DNA from: Narthecium ossifragum
Taxonomy: Eukaryota > Streptophyta > Magnoliopsida > Dioscoreales > Nartheciaceae
Direction: 5' to 3'
Assembly: GCA_963920575.1 (NCBI GenBank)
Contig: OY986967.1
Location: 1,454,527-1,518,526 of the forward strand
DNA: 64,000 nt
In this document: one piece after another, positions 1 through 12,854 of the stretch
Layout of the letters: each line of letters starts with the position of its first letter
How positions within the stretch are numbered: position 1 is the stretch's first letter
Program-made: the position numbers and the translations under genes
The notes under the pieces: model-generated
What the model saw: the letters and a program-made list of their open reading frames with translations, nothing else
Database searches by the model: none
Told to the model about the DNA's origin: nothing

Positions 1-307
1 TACATGGTTTCGAGATCTTGTTGTCGTCGTGAGGAGTCGGTTGCAGCTGCCTATTATGTTATATTTGAGTTCATTAGCATCTCAACACTAAGTAAATACT
101 TACCTATTGCCAGAGTAGTTTATGCTTCCAAAGTTACTCAACTGAAGTGTATAAACTCTGCATATATTCACAGTAGCAGTCATTTGCTACCTATTTGCAT
201 ACATACGAGAATTAGTTCAAATGACTCATAGTGTAGCTCTTTGTTATGTTTCATTTGAGCTCACAATGGTTTCTTTCTCTTTTTATTCCTTGTCCCAATG
301 GTCTTAG
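1..307. other. Sequence upstream of the rbcS exons, no clear exon
   Basis: No exon is firmly supported here. An rbcS first exon (transit peptide up to the Met-Gln junction) should lie upstream of 308. A short open frame beginning at position 4 (MVSRSCCRREES...) could be its tail, but I see no convincing donor site. The stretch just before 308 is T-rich and looks like the end of an intron. Confidence 0.4.
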
Positions 308-1045
308 ACATGGAATCCAATCAATAACAAGAAGTCAGAGACGCTTTCGTATCTGCCACCGCTCTCAGAGGAATCCATAGCCAAGGAGGTGGACTACATG
401 ATCTTGAAAGGATGGGTTCCCTGCTTGGAATTCGATACGGTAATAGTCCTATGTGAACAACAGAATGCTATCCTTTATTTTATCTTGCACATGAAGATTT
501 GCTGTCTAATGTAAAGAGGAGAGACTTGATAGTGGTTTGATTTTTTTTTTTTTTACCCTTCTCTGGATCAGTTTGATAATCTAGCTAGATGTGAGATGTG
601 TCAATATTATCATCCTCATGACAAAAGGGAGGCTATTTGTATGGATGACGATGCATTGATCTAAGACGAGGTGCATTGATCATCCTGAAACAAGCTAGAA
701 TCAGCACTAAAGTGGAAGAATTCTGGATGTATTCCTTTGTGCAAGTAAGACTAGAAGATTGCTATGCTTATTTCCTACTGTCTGATCTTGAAACAATGGC
801 TATTGAAGTTAGGGGAAGTGCACAGAACCAACTGCAAGATCCCAGGCTACTATGATGGCCGGTATTGGACGATGTGGAAGTTGCCAATGTTCGGCTGCGT
901 GGATTCCTCACAAGTTCTCAGCGAGATCGACGAGTGCAAGAAGGCGTACCCGAATGCCTACATCCGGCTTCTTTCGTTCGATAACAAGCACCAATGCCAG
1001 CGCATATCCTTCGTCATCCAGAAGCCCACCAATGATGCTGCTTGA
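308..1045 (+). CDS. RuBisCO small subunit (rbcS), divergent, 5' exon not found
   Basis: This encodes the small subunit of ribulose-1,5-bisphosphate carboxylase/oxygenase, a chloroplast-stroma protein that caps the large-subunit octamer. Exon 308-439 reads from TWNPINNKK through [12 protein letters not shown] to KGWVPCLEF and ends at a GTAATA donor. The last exon, about 809-1045, carries the family signature [18 protein letters not shown] and ends in [17 protein letters not shown] plus a short tail. The acceptor is uncertain: AG at 807-808 keeps the frame, whereas AG at 811-812 would break it. Family members normally have an N-terminal transit-peptide exon, which I cannot identify. The C-terminal half differs from the usual leaf-type sequence ([23 protein letters not shown]), which recalls the non-mesophyll (T-type) small subunits; that subtype is my inference. 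It is convergent with the VIN3-like gene, whose stop lies 674 bp away. It could be a pseudogene if no promoter and transit exon exist upstream. Confidence 0.85.
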
Positions 1046-1718
1046 AAATCTTTGCCCCGAGAATCCACTGTATTTTGAACAAAATAAAAAAGCTATAATC
1101 TGGGCTAGTATGTCTGCTGTTCTTCCATACAGAGATGGCGCTGCACTTTTCAAATTGTAGCTCTTGAATAGGTTCATGTGGTGAACGAAGTCAAGTTTTT
1201 CTATGAAATACTGCATCTTTGTTGTAGTTTTCAAAACCAAATTCTAGAGCAGCATTGGAAAACTATAAGATCTAAAATTCTTTGTCGCATCTTTGTTCAG
1301 GCGAAATCTCCTCACGAGGAGACTGATGAATAGTTTTTCTTTCGATACTGAGACTGTAATTCCTTATGATGACAGTCACAATTACACAAAGGGAATAACA
1401 ATATTTTCTCAACAAATGATCAGAATAATCAACAACAAAAATAAAGCTTAAAACTTCATAAAGATGCAAAAAAATAAAAAAGGTGCACACATCAGATGAA
1501 AGAAAGGAGATGAGCAGAACAACAAGTTTATACGAATGAAGTTAATGTTATAAGCTGGAAAGTTTCAGTGACAATGGAGCGCTATGAATTAACTTGAAAA
1601 TGCTGATACATAAATTAAACTATTCAATGAAGAATTAATGCAACAACCTTCATCCAAAGAATTGCTCTCATACATTTTAACTTAGTTGTGCAGCATTGAC
1701 GAATGGCACGGTTGAGCT
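1046..1718. other. Convergent 3' regions of rbcS and the VIN3-like gene
   Basis: No open frame of note. AATAAA-like strings follow the rbcS stop (around 1080) and A/T-rich sequence precedes the VIN3-like stop, as expected for two 3' UTRs meeting tail to tail. Confidence 0.5.
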
Positions 1719-4700
1719 TCAGTGCCACAGTTTCATGCAGAAACCAATCGGGACTGGCGGAGGTCTCTTGCTACATATAGCTTCCGAGAAGCTGTCCACC
1801 AGCTGCCCTGCAAGGCTTCCTGGATCTTCGATGAGTGTATCGACATACACGCTCACGACCTTTCTCTCCTGAGGGGTCGCACGCAAGCTGAACCACGTGA
1901 GAAACTTCACCCTAAAATTAGTCTCGATGTGCCCTTCACACTCGAGCCATCTGATCACCTTCACACAGTACTCGTACTCCCCTTCCATCAAGCCGTCTTT
2001 GGTGCAGATTTCGTCACATATCGATCCGCCTCTTTTCTTCGAAGAACTTCCTGCGAGCGGCTCTCTTTCAGGCTTCATCACGCCATTGTCAAGACCGTTG
2101 CTGCTTGGTTTTGGTTTGCCATTCCTTCCAGCAGCCTCCTTACTGGTCTCCAACCTGCACGGGGTAACAGGTAGAGAGGACTCCATGCATTGGTACGGGA
2201 CGATCACCATACCGTTTCCATTTAATGCATTTGATTCGTTTTCAGATTTCGGAACATCAGATGTCTGGTTGTTCTCTGCTGAATTCGTGGAATCTCTATG
2301 TGAATCTGTCTGAATGGCCGATATAGGTTCTTCATCCAAGGCTGAAACTGAATGTCCTGGTGTTTCTTCCGGACCCATAGTAACTGTTCCGGTTCCACTA
2401 GTAGTGCCTTTGCAGGTGTCATCTGATGATTTTTCTAGATCAAGAACCTCGGGTTTCTCGCAGTCACCCATATAACTGTCTGGAGATTTATTTAGATCCC
2501 TAATTGCAGTTGTATTGTTAGATTCATCACCCTCCGAAGAAGGATTGGACAGGCCACTGCTATTCTTTGGGCTATCATGATGCAGTTTCAATGAAGTTTC
2601 TTCTGCTACCAAACTCTTCGACACATCTTGAGATATGATGCTGCTGGTAGTTACGCAGACCTCCCACTTTCCCAAGTCCTTCACATTACTAGAGGTGATT
2701 ATTTTGAACATATATTCTGTGCCTGGAGTGAGTTCCTTTAAGAAGAAACTTCTCACTGTTCTAGATAAAGCACAAGTTGCCACCGTGGGATAGTCTACAA
2801 CGTCAGCCTTGCGGTGCCAAACTGAGTAGCCAACTAGCTCTTCAGGAAGGACACTATCTTCTAAGTTCAGCACCACGGTAAGAGTTGTCGAGGAAACGTC
2901 TTGAAATCTGATGAAGTTGGATGGCGTAAAGCTGGGTACTGCATACAACATTAACATCAATTAAACATAAATGCTGAAGAGGTGCAAAAGCAGCAGAAAG
3001 CATTCATGCATATTCACAATGAAGCCAAGTTAAGATAAGCTCACACTGGATAGGAGAAGGATCAGTTGACTGGATGCTGGAAAGCATCGTGTCGAGTGAT
3101 TCTACAGCTAGAGTGCATAGCCTTTGGACTTCAGCACCCACAGAGAGTCTGTTGACAATGCCACGTGAAACGTTCGGCAAGCCAGTAAGGGGCCCAACTT
3201 CAGATTCCAGCTTCTTCATAGCTGTATCCACAATCTCGTGCAAGCTTCGGTATTTCTCAGTACAGTTCAGAATTTTGTCACTCAGAGAGACCCGATAACA
3301 CAAAACATCTACTCTTCTAGCATCCTTTGCAATCAGAAGTTGCTTCCTCCAGCATCTACAGGATAGGGAAGAAATTATTCACATCATAAGAATGACTAGG
3401 CATTTTTCGACATAGATAGTGCTCTAAAGTAGACAAATAGATCAACATAGCAGCTAAGAAGAATACAACTACCGAACACAGGTGATTTCCAAGATGACCT
3501 GAATGTGACCCGTTGAGAAGCCAATGATAGTGTTTCTATCACTAAAACATAATGAAATCTGATTGAAGACACCTGAATGTGACCGACACATTCATTTACT
3601 TGAACTGTTTTTGGTATAAGAGAAAAGCACATGTTCTATCACTTCTAATTCTCACAGATTAATACTATAGGAATCACAACGTTATTTTCTTCAAGTACAG
3701 ACTCAAGGCAGAACAGCAAACCAGGTGATTCAAGCACAATAATGAGTTTAAGTGTGCTTTTTGTTAATAGTTATGGAGCTTATAAAAGCAGAGATATAAA
3801 TGTAACTTAGCTCTCTAAGACAAGATGTACAAGACAGAAAAATTAAGCCATCTTGACAGCTCAAACCAATTAAAGAACCTTCACATACTTTTCAGCGAGA
3901 GACTACATCATAGGATGATATATTCAACCTCTCAAACAATTAAAAAAAATAAGAAGAAAAGTGGCCTAAATCAAAAAACTTTTCTATGATACATGCTTTA
4001 CAAAGTTACAGAACAGAATTCTGGGACCCACATGCATCAAAATACTAGGCAACCATACAAAACAGCCATGCAGATGGTATGAAGTTAGGTTGCAAAAAAG
4101 TATATGAAGTTAGGCTGCAAAATGTATATGAAGTTAGGTCGCAAAAAGTTAGAGGCCATTCAACAAGTCAAAGGATCTTTAGAGTGCTTGACGCCCGTGG
4201 GTTGAAAACGAGAAAACTGAGGCACATAAGTCCTAGATTGAGGAAGAAAGTATCTAAGCTTTGCCAAGAGAACCCTAACCTTTTAAAATCAACTAAACTC
4301 CAGGGAGGACATTTGAGGAGTTCAAGGCTAACCTATATGCTAAATATGCTTACAATCTACAATAGCATGTGCAGTAAATGAGCCAAAAAATCTAATTAGC
4401 AGCGCTTGTAGCTCTACTCATGGAATTGTCTAAGAGCCACTGGTAACTGCAATACAAACTACAAGCTCATGACAGGGGCTTCATTTAAGGTAGCAATATA
4501 AGCACATACAAGAAATGAAGACCTTAGTTAATGAATTGGCCAAGTGATTGATTAACAGAAATTCAAGTATCTGCTAAGTTATGGATCTGATATATAAATT
4601 GTAATCTGTTAAGCAGCTAATTCACACTTTTGGAGATAGTAAAGCCTAAAACATGTCTAAAAAATTTCAAGCAATGTATGACAGCATAAAGGCATCCAAC

Positions 4701-6735
4701 AATAGACAGATGATCTCCATGTCCAAGAACTTTAAATGCTAACATTCTCAAAACTTGACTATATTTGCCTCATCGACCACAAGCTCCTTCGGCAGTTACA
4801 TGCGTTCAAAACGGATACTTAGAGGAGTATCCATAAGATAGCAGAAAACTGATACAGCGATGACTTTTATCGTAGTTCAGTGCAAAGAATGTAACACAAT
4901 ACTGACAAGAACTCACCGCAGCAAGTCATTCACTTTCCCACAAAATATGCAATAGTAACCTCCATCCAGTTTCACACACTGCTCGGTCTTCAGAATACCA
5001 GCCTTTTCATGCTTAAGTGCACACTCAAGATGACATGACATGCCACATGAATCTTCTTTCATTGGAGTCTCTGAGCTGCAAACCAGCCAAAGGCTGGGAT
5101 CTTTATTGTCATCGTACTTTCTGCAGATACAACATGAGCACCGTTTACAGAAGGAGTCTTCTGCGCCTAACGCTGCCCTGCAAACTAAGTTTTTGCAGTA
5201 GTGAGTTATGGTATGAACTTCATCTTCATTACTTGCTAGAAGCTGGCTTGTCCCAACAGGAAGGCGTGATGGGTTATCAGCCTTCCTCTGTCTTTTGGCT
5301 GGGGTTTGAGAGTTGAGAGGAGGTGGCTGTTGAACGGATTCTATCTCTTCTGTTTGTTCTCCAGATTTCTTTTTCAAAACAATTCGAAAGAGATTTTCAA
5401 TCAACTTTTGCTTTGTTAGGCCAGTGTACTTTCTCTCCTTTCCTAGTTCGGCACAAAGGATCTCCAAGAGGTCCTTCCGACTCCATTTCTGCAGCTTTTC
5501 TGGCGCATTCTCAGGCCACTTTGACAGTTCACGAATTAGATCTCTCTTCTCCTCGATGGACAGTTTACGGCACTTTGATGGGTCAAGTACAAATCCTGGA
5601 GTGAAAATCACTTCAGGCTAGTTAAAATAACTAGCAACAGGGTACGAAGGAAATCACACGGCGAGAGCAAGTCAGCATGCATGAAGATCATTAAAGAAAA
5701 GCAATCGAAATGGATGTTCTCTACATTTTAGTCTCTAACTACCTAATGCGAAGTTGACAACAACAATTATCATGTAACAAAGTTTATACAGACTGAATTT
5801 TGAGAAGCCAATAATTTTTAGCGAGAGGGCATCGGAAGCTAATAGTTAAGGAAACAATCAACCAGAATAGGTATTCAACAAGATAAATTAGGTACAAAAT
5901 GAGGGGGAAAAAGCCTTCATCTAATTTTATCCAGTGATCCAAAAATGCTTGAATGATCATCTAAAAACATACAAAGCCCTGATTTCCGATCAATTTCTTC
6001 AGAAGAGATCACCTACAACAATTTCATATTATTATTTTTCCTCAAATCCCATTCTTTCATGTATCATAGAGTTCCAGATCGTTGCATGCAAAGAAGGAAC
6101 AAAACCTTACAAGGGATCCAATTTTGACATGGCATATATCACCTACAAAACCACATTTTCACTCTTAAATCACGCATAAACAACCAGCCAAAACTAAGAA
6201 GAACAATGGGGAGCAAAACAAAAAGAGTCATATATCGAAGAGCAAGTAAGAAGGTTGACTTTTTGGAGCCCAAGCACATCAGGAGCATAAACTTTCTTGA
6301 ATCAAACCAGCAACGGTAACGATAATTAGATCCCTAACTACAGTAAAAACCTCAACTTTCTTCAAATATTTCCAGCAAGGGAATGATATTAATTTTTCGA
6401 AGAAGCCAAGAAAATAATTCAACCAAATTTCATTAAAAAGATTCGCAAAACAAATTAGGGAGCTCAGCTCCCCTGCGATGAGATTAGGAGGAATCCTCTA
6501 ATGGTACCCAAAAATAAAATCTTGTTGCATTAAAAACAAAAACCAACTAAGAAAACAAATCCACAAGAATCGCTTAAAAATCGAATTTTTATCGAACAAA
6601 ACCGGCCCTTTCCCCCCTCCAACCAATCCAAGAAAACAGATCAAGGATTCCCAGACATCAAAAGGCAAAACCCAAGTGGGAAATCGCATAAAAGGGGGGG
6701 GAAGAGAGGTACCCACCAGAGAAAGGACCATCCAT
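1719..6735 (-). CDS. VIN3-like protein (VIL/VEL family), complete, four exons
   Basis: Coding exons on the minus strand are 6735-6717, 5595-4917, 3355-3045 and 2938-1719; all introns are GT-AG, and the join gives 742 codons plus stop. The start is the ATG at 6735, giving MDGPFSG then FVLDPSKC, the usual N-terminus of the family, split by a 1.1-kb intron after seven codons. Domains in order: an N-terminal helical region (about 8-90), a Cys-rich PHD-type region (about 140-232, with [15 protein letters not shown] and [11 protein letters not shown]), a fibronectin type III domain (about 337-430), a Ser/Asn-rich linker, and the C-terminal VEL/VID dimerisation domain (about 645-742, [18 protein letters not shown]). 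Family members associate with Polycomb repressive complex 2 and promote H3K27 trimethylation at flowering-time targets such as FLC-type genes; the target here is not known. Length and domain order match full family members, so the gene looks functional. I cannot decide between the VIL1/VRN5 and VIL2 subgroups. Confidence 0.95.
3356..4916 (-). other. Large intron 2 of the VIN3-like gene with a short tandem repeat
   Basis: This 1.56-kb intron lies between the PHD-region exon and the pre-FNIII exon, with a GTGAGT donor at 4916 and a TGTAG acceptor at 3356. At about 4078-4150 it holds three imperfect copies of a 23-25-bp unit (TATGAAGTTAGGTTGCAAAA). No gene is seen inside. Confidence 0.6.
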
Positions 6736-7060
6736 GGCGGGAGATCCCAGCTCTCCTCCGCCTCCCCTTCACATTACCCCCTCAAAGAGACGAACCCCTC
6801 TCGGCTTCCCTGCAAAGGCACGCGCCGATCTCAACGCGCATACCCAGGTCGTGCACCAGAATTCTAGAAATTTTCACCTATATATTCCAATATTTCTATA
6901 CATATCTAGAGAGAGAAACATATATAGAGAGAGAGGATACCAAAACCAAGAAAATGAATCAATGGCTGACTGGGTCTCTCTCTCCACTTCTTGATCTTTA
7001 GATTCGGACCATAGAGAGCGAGAGTTTAGAGAGAGAAACTAAGTACCTCTCTAATGAAAC
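6736..7060 (-). promoter_or_regulatory. 5' leader and promoter region of the VIN3-like gene
   Basis: The sequence upstream of the ATG at 6735 is rich in (GA)n on the plus strand, hence CT-rich in the leader of the minus-strand gene. GAGAGA clusters occur at about 6905-6935 and 7012-7040, typical of plant 5' UTRs and GAGA-type promoter tracts. No TATA box is assigned with confidence. Confidence 0.45.
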
Positions 7061-9621
7061 TAATCAGCCAATGCCCAGAAGCTAGTTTGAGACGGAGGTG
7101 GATATGGAAAGGGCAAGCAAAAGAGCCTGCATGCTATATATTTTTATTTCACCACTGGACACCCTTTTTTATTTTAATTTTTCCTCTTTTCTTTTTAGAG
7201 AGAGAAACTAGCACAGGTTGCATGACTTCCAAAAGAAAGGATGGTTGGTGGTTTGCAACATAGTTTCTGGTCCCATCTCCTATCCAATCCACAGAGGTGC
7301 TCATAGTAAAGTGCAACTGCTTCTAAAAGATAAGAATACTATTCTTCTTGAGCTTTGTCTTTTAATTTGGATGATTTTTAGTTCAGGTAAAGTTCCAAAT
7401 AAAACTCTACATTTTTAAAAAGTTAGAATTAAGGACTTCATGTTATATATTTGTTTTAACAAGCCTGATGGAGAATGGGTGAGGTGACCTATTTTTCTAG
7501 TATTTTTTAAAGATGAAGTATACTATAATGTCTTGATGTTTGTAGGGCATCAAATTTTAAACGTTGCAAATCACGTTGTAATCACGTCATACTATGTGAC
7601 CCATTTCCATGAGGCCCATTGATTGATTGCGTCTCTTTACAACAGATTTGTATCAATCTTATTTATAATTTTTAAAAGCTAAAGGTTTTATTTCAAATCT
7701 ACTAGTATGGTTATGGATATTAAGACGCAACCCCTTCCTATTAGCTTTAATTTTTGGATAATTGGCGAAATTAATAGGAGAAGAGGCGCCGGCTACCAAA
7801 AAAACTATCATGTACGGCATAAACTTCCGCTTTTACTTTTTGTGTGATTTTATATTCACCGCAACAATATCGAAATGCACCACTTTTTTTTGAAATGCCG
7901 AAAATACCCTTCCTTCCTTCTCTCATGGTGACGGTGGTGCTGCTGGCCACCGCGCGACGGTGGAAGAGGTGGATGCGGCGATTATCGAGGCCGAGCGGGA
8001 GGAGAGAGAGAGAGCGGAGGAGGGCCTAGTGAAGGTGGCAGAGATACCACCCAACCACAATCCTCCACCTCAAGCTCTACTGTCCAGTCGACCTTGCCAC
8101 CTCTCACACCAAGCCCATAGCCGCCATTGTTACCGAGCCCCATCCGCCCCTATAGCCGATGTTCTTTCTCCCGGTCACGGCCAACCACCACCACCCGCTC
8201 TCCTTTAACCCCCGCAACCTCCCCCAGACCACCATCACCTCCTACGGCAACCACGGCGAGCCTTCTCCATTCCGTGGCCATCTCGACCTCCCCGAGGTCC
8301 CCTACGTCGACGATTGGGCCTATTGATCAGATTGCAAATCATGCTCTCTAATCCAGATTGGGCCTATTGATCTTGAACCCGATATGTGCTGATCTGAACC
8401 AATGTAGCATGCTTAACTGAATGCCCAATCTGATCCGATTGAGCCTGGATCTAAATCGAGGAAAATAGTGGAATATGGGGAAAATAGGGGGAAATGGGGA
8501 AATATGAGAGAAAATATGAGAAAAGTGAAAAATGGACAGTGGAGAGTGGAAAATGAATTTTAATAAAATTATGTAAGAAAAATTCATTTTTTCATTATGT
8601 TAATAAGTCAAATGAGAAAATTATGTTAGTAAGTTTATGTGAGAAAATTATGTTAGCAAGTTTATGTGAGAAAATTATGTATGGAAAAAATCATTTTTCA
8701 CTTTTCAAAAATTCACTCTTTACTTTCCACGTGGATATGTTAAGAAGTGAAATGATCGGCACTTGGCACTCAGCACTTTTCACTTTTCAAATTTCATTTT
8801 TGAAAATTCACTTTTAACTTTTCATGAGAATATGTTAATAAGTCAAATGTGATTCGGCGTAACTGAGTTCGCTGGAGATTGAGACCCATGAAGTGATTGC
8901 AAGGCTCGACGACGGAGAAGGAGAAGAGGATGGTGAATAAGCTAACATAAAATGAAAGTAAAATATGAAAGGTGAAAATTAACACAATTTTTTGCCAAGA
9001 CGATAAACTTTTCAAAAGATACATAAATACAAGGAATTTGTAAATGTATGTTACGAGTCTGGATTGGTCTTAACGAGTCTCATCTTAGAAATTGCTCAAC
9101 CTCACTCGAAATTGGTTGAGATCATATGACTTACAATCCGATTTTATTAAACCGAGTCTGATTGAATCTAACTAGTATGAATTAGATCTGGCTGAGTCCG
9201 AAAGCTGAAATTGATCCTGGCTGAGCTTGATTGGATTTGGCAGGCTGAGATCTGATTTGATCAGATTGGATGGCTGTGATCTGTCCAGAGCTGAAAGAGT
9301 GGCTTGGGGAAGAAACAATGGAGATCGGAAGGCGGTGCTTACCCCAACCTTGTCGGCGGTGAGGAAGGACAATCAGAGGTCGGAACTGGCAGAGGAGGGT
9401 TCGCCTCGGTCTAAGGAACCGATCCACCGGAGCGGATCGAATTGATGGGCGGCGGAGGAGCCGGATCTAGGTGGGGTGGCGATGGTGCTCTAGGAGAAGA
9501 AGGGTCCGAGCAAGGGCAGTGGTTGGAGGGGCAGCGGCGACGGATCTTCGCTGAAAATGAGGGAGGAGAGGTCGGAGGATGGTAGGGGGTTCGGATCTGG
9601 CGTTAGATGGACCGGTGGAGG
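7061..9621. other. Intergenic DNA without a supported gene
   Basis: A/T-rich sequence surrounds a GC-rich island (about 7920-8335) with short low-complexity frames on all strands. From about 8560 to 8680 a short motif (AATTATGTTAGTAAGTTTATG) is repeated imperfectly. From about 9170 to 9300 there are degenerate CTGAG/TTGAT repeats. Nothing here matches a protein family I recognise. Confidence 0.5.
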
Positions 9622-9821
9622 NNNNNNNNNNNNNNNNNNNNNNNNNNNNNNNNNNNNNNNNNNNNNNNNNNNNNNNNNNNNNNNNNNNNNNNNNNNNNNN
9701 NNNNNNNNNNNNNNNNNNNNNNNNNNNNNNNNNNNNNNNNNNNNNNNNNNNNNNNNNNNNNNNNNNNNNNNNNNNNNNNNNNNNNNNNNNNNNNNNNNNN
9801 NNNNNNNNNNNNNNNNNNNNN
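9622..9821. other. Assembly gap (200 N)
   Basis: Exactly 200 unresolved bases. The flanks are GC-rich on the left and A/T-rich on the right, so features crossing this point cannot be judged. Confidence 1.
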
Positions 9822-10231
9822 AAGCTAGCGTCACGTAAAGATTATAGTCTATATATATTTAGCTTCCAAACTTTTGAGTAAGGATAGAGGGAGTGCATGG
9901 TGTAATTAATATCAATTATAACGTCTATGAACTGGACAAATGACAGGGGTCTACCTACAGAGCAAAATATTAATTTCTAGGGTTTAGTCATTAGAAAAGC
10001 TAAGGCCTTGTCTTCTACCTCAAAGAATACAGAGAATATAGCCACAAGCCAAAACAACTAACAAAGAAAATAAAGATGAAGTTAGAATGGGACATACCTA
10101 TGCATTTGGACTGATTTGGGACTGGATAAGGATACCTAGCCAGCTCCAGTTCCTCATGCATGCATGTCCCTAATAACAAGGTTCAAAAGGCTAGCAGATT
10201 AATTATATACCTATCACCTCCCTCCCTCCCT

Positions 10232-10288
<57 letters not shown>

Positions 10289-10653
10289 GTGAAAACAGTG
10301 CTTGCATGCTTTCTGCAGGGCTTGCTTTGGAACCCTAATCAACATGCATGCTTTCTGCAGGATTTGCTTTGGAACTCTCTATATATATCTGCATAAGCCT
10401 GTTCAGATAAAAAAAAGATTTATGTTGTACATTACACATGATTACGCGGTCATATATTATTGATTTACGTGATGAGGACCAACGAATGTGAGTGGATATG
10501 GTGTTGAAAGTGATCATGTACGATGCACATGTTTGTACCCCCAATCACTTCTCATTCAGATATTAATCGTACAACATTAAGCCTTCTTTTCTCTACAGAA
10601 TGATATATGCAAAGGGTAATATATACATACTAGTTCTTTATTTAAATAAATGA

Positions 10654-10688
<35 letters not shown>

Positions 10689-11986
10689 TTGGATAAAGCC
10701 AAGATTCATGATTGCATGCATCTTGGATTTGTATGAGCATTAATTCAGCCGACCTACCTATGGAATGGGAGGTATGGAAAAGGATATGAAGCGGATCAAA
10801 TCACTGTCTTTATCTTGAACATATGTTACATTTAAAGAAGGGTTTTGATTTCCTTATCTTCTTTGTTTCTGGTTTGCAACACTATGGAGAGTTTGGGGGA
10901 AAAGCAATATCAATTGCGTGTAAGACTACACTTTTGGACAAATTAATCCGAAAGGTGGTGGGCTAGCTTAGCTAACTTAGCTCAATTGGTGACCTCATGA
11001 TACGTTTATTGCATGAAGTGACGTGTTCTAAGTTAGGTCAGCATGGTTAATTTCCTAAGATCTTTGGCTCAGGAAGAAGGGATGATGATCCATGTCATCA
11101 TCTTGGTGATTTTGGTAATACTTCACAAATATCTTACAACTGATCTATCATGTTTCATCGTCAATGGGATATGAACCATGGATTCACCGACCGGGAAGGC
11201 TAGAAGACATCATACCGGAGGCTGATCTTTTCATCTTTGGATCCAAGAAGACAAGTGAGTTAGTGTTGGGACATGGCAGCCGTGTCTCTTTCTTAATTAG
11301 TTGATGGAGCCCACCTCATCAATAAGGATCCATGGCTCCGACCGTCTCATATGATCACCACCCAAGGGCAAGGAGGCCACTTGCCTGGCATGTGACAGAA
11401 TACGAGGAAGGTCCCTGTTTTTAACAAAGACTAAGGAGGAGTCGTTGGATTCGTATGACGCAAGGGATCGTAGGATGCATATATTATGTGATGCATACAT
11501 TAGACCGTAGAACACTTGTTTTGTGATTTTTTGAATTAACTGATGCATTTTGATTTTATATTATATATATTAAAATATATTAAATAAAGTTATATAAATA
11601 TTAAAATTATATGGCATTGTTTTAATCTCAATAATATATATATATCATATAATGTTCACATAATGATGTAATAAATTAAATTTTCATACATATATATATA
11701 TATATAAACTTATTATGATTAATGGATAAGAGAAAAAAGAAAAAAAAGAAAGAAAGAAGAGAATGTCGATACGTGACGACGGTAAATGCAAGTTGTAGAC
11801 TCGATTTATGCGACGTGAGCTGAAAGCTGACATGAAAACAACTTATGGACCTGACACGTTATGGATCCGATTTGGGTCGGAAAGTTTGAGCCAGTCAATC
11901 ACAAAGCTCTAAAGAATAATTTTTCATTTTTATTTAATTTAAAAGCATGGGTTGCCAGTTGCCTCCGGTTTAGTCACCATTCTGGG
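9822..11986. repeat. Intergenic DNA with simple repeats
   Basis: No gene is supported. There is a (CCCT)n/(CT)n microsatellite at about 10216-10287 and a (TA)n run at 10656-10684. A 33-bp direct duplication containing GCATGCTTTCTGCAGG occurs at about 10304 and 10345. AT-rich low-complexity DNA fills 11550-11710. Confidence 0.7.
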
Positions 11987-11989
11987 TTA

Positions 11990-12851
11990 GGGTCTGTTTG
12001 GTTGCTGAGAAGTGAGCTGAAGTGAAGTGACTTCTGGGGAGTGAAATGAAGTGAAGTGAACTGAACTGAAGTGACTTCTGAGGGGTTTCTGAGTTTTGGT
12101 GTTTGGTTGATGTTTGAAGTGGGATCTGGTCACCCCCAACTATTTAATATTTTAATAATTTCCCTATATTAAAAAATAATACTATTTTAGATGACGTGAA
12201 CCAATCAAAAGGTGCCACGTGACATGTGGGATCCATTTATATTAATATTTTATTACAGTATGATATTATTAACATTACTTGCCACTTAAAATATTAAAAT
12301 TAAAACATTAAAATAATATTTTAATCTTAAAATATTAATAATTTAATAACTTTTAAATTAAATTATTAGAAATAATATTATTTTGGATGACGTGGATCAA
12401 TCACGAGGTGATACGTGATATGTGAGGCCTACTTATATTAATATTTTATTACAGTATAATATTAATGATATTATTAACATTATTTGCCACTTAAAATATT
12501 AAAATTAAAACATTAAAATAATATTTTAATATTTTAATATTAATAATTTAATAACTTTAAAATTAAATTATTTGAAATAATATTATTTTGGATGATGTGG
12601 ATCAATCACGATGTGATACGTGATATGTGAGACCTACTTATATTAATATTTTATTATAATATAATACTATTAATATTATTTTCCACTTCAAATGCCACTT
12701 CAAATGACTTCAGGCAAAAAAGACCGGAAGTCGAAATGGAAAGTGACAGCTTTGGCTACAGTAACTTGGAAGTGGGGCTGAAGTGACTTCAACCCCACTT
12801 CCGAGCAACCAAACACATGAACCGGCCACTTCACATGAACCAAACATGCCC
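11990..12851. mobile_element. Tourist/PIF-Harbinger-like MITE, 862 bp
   Basis: The ends are short inverted repeats (GGGTCTGTTTGGTT at the left; the right end reads GGGCATGTTTGGTT on the other strand) flanked by TTA at 11987-11989 and 12852-12854, the target duplication of PIF/Harbinger elements. It has no coding capacity. The interior consists of three imperfect units of about 200 bp, recognisable by GGATGACGTGGATCAATCAC near 12191, 12386 and 12591. A related element lies in opposite orientation at 34.6-35.57 kb. Confidence 0.8.
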
Positions 12852-12854
12852 TTA

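Noticed and set aside
8159..8323. 55-codon frame in the GC-rich island (ANHHHPLSFNPRNLPQTTIT)
   Set aside because: Protein-like in part, but short, bounded by stops and without a family match I can name.
11297..11548. 83-codon minus-strand frame
   Set aside because: No family match, no splice context and no supporting codon bias.
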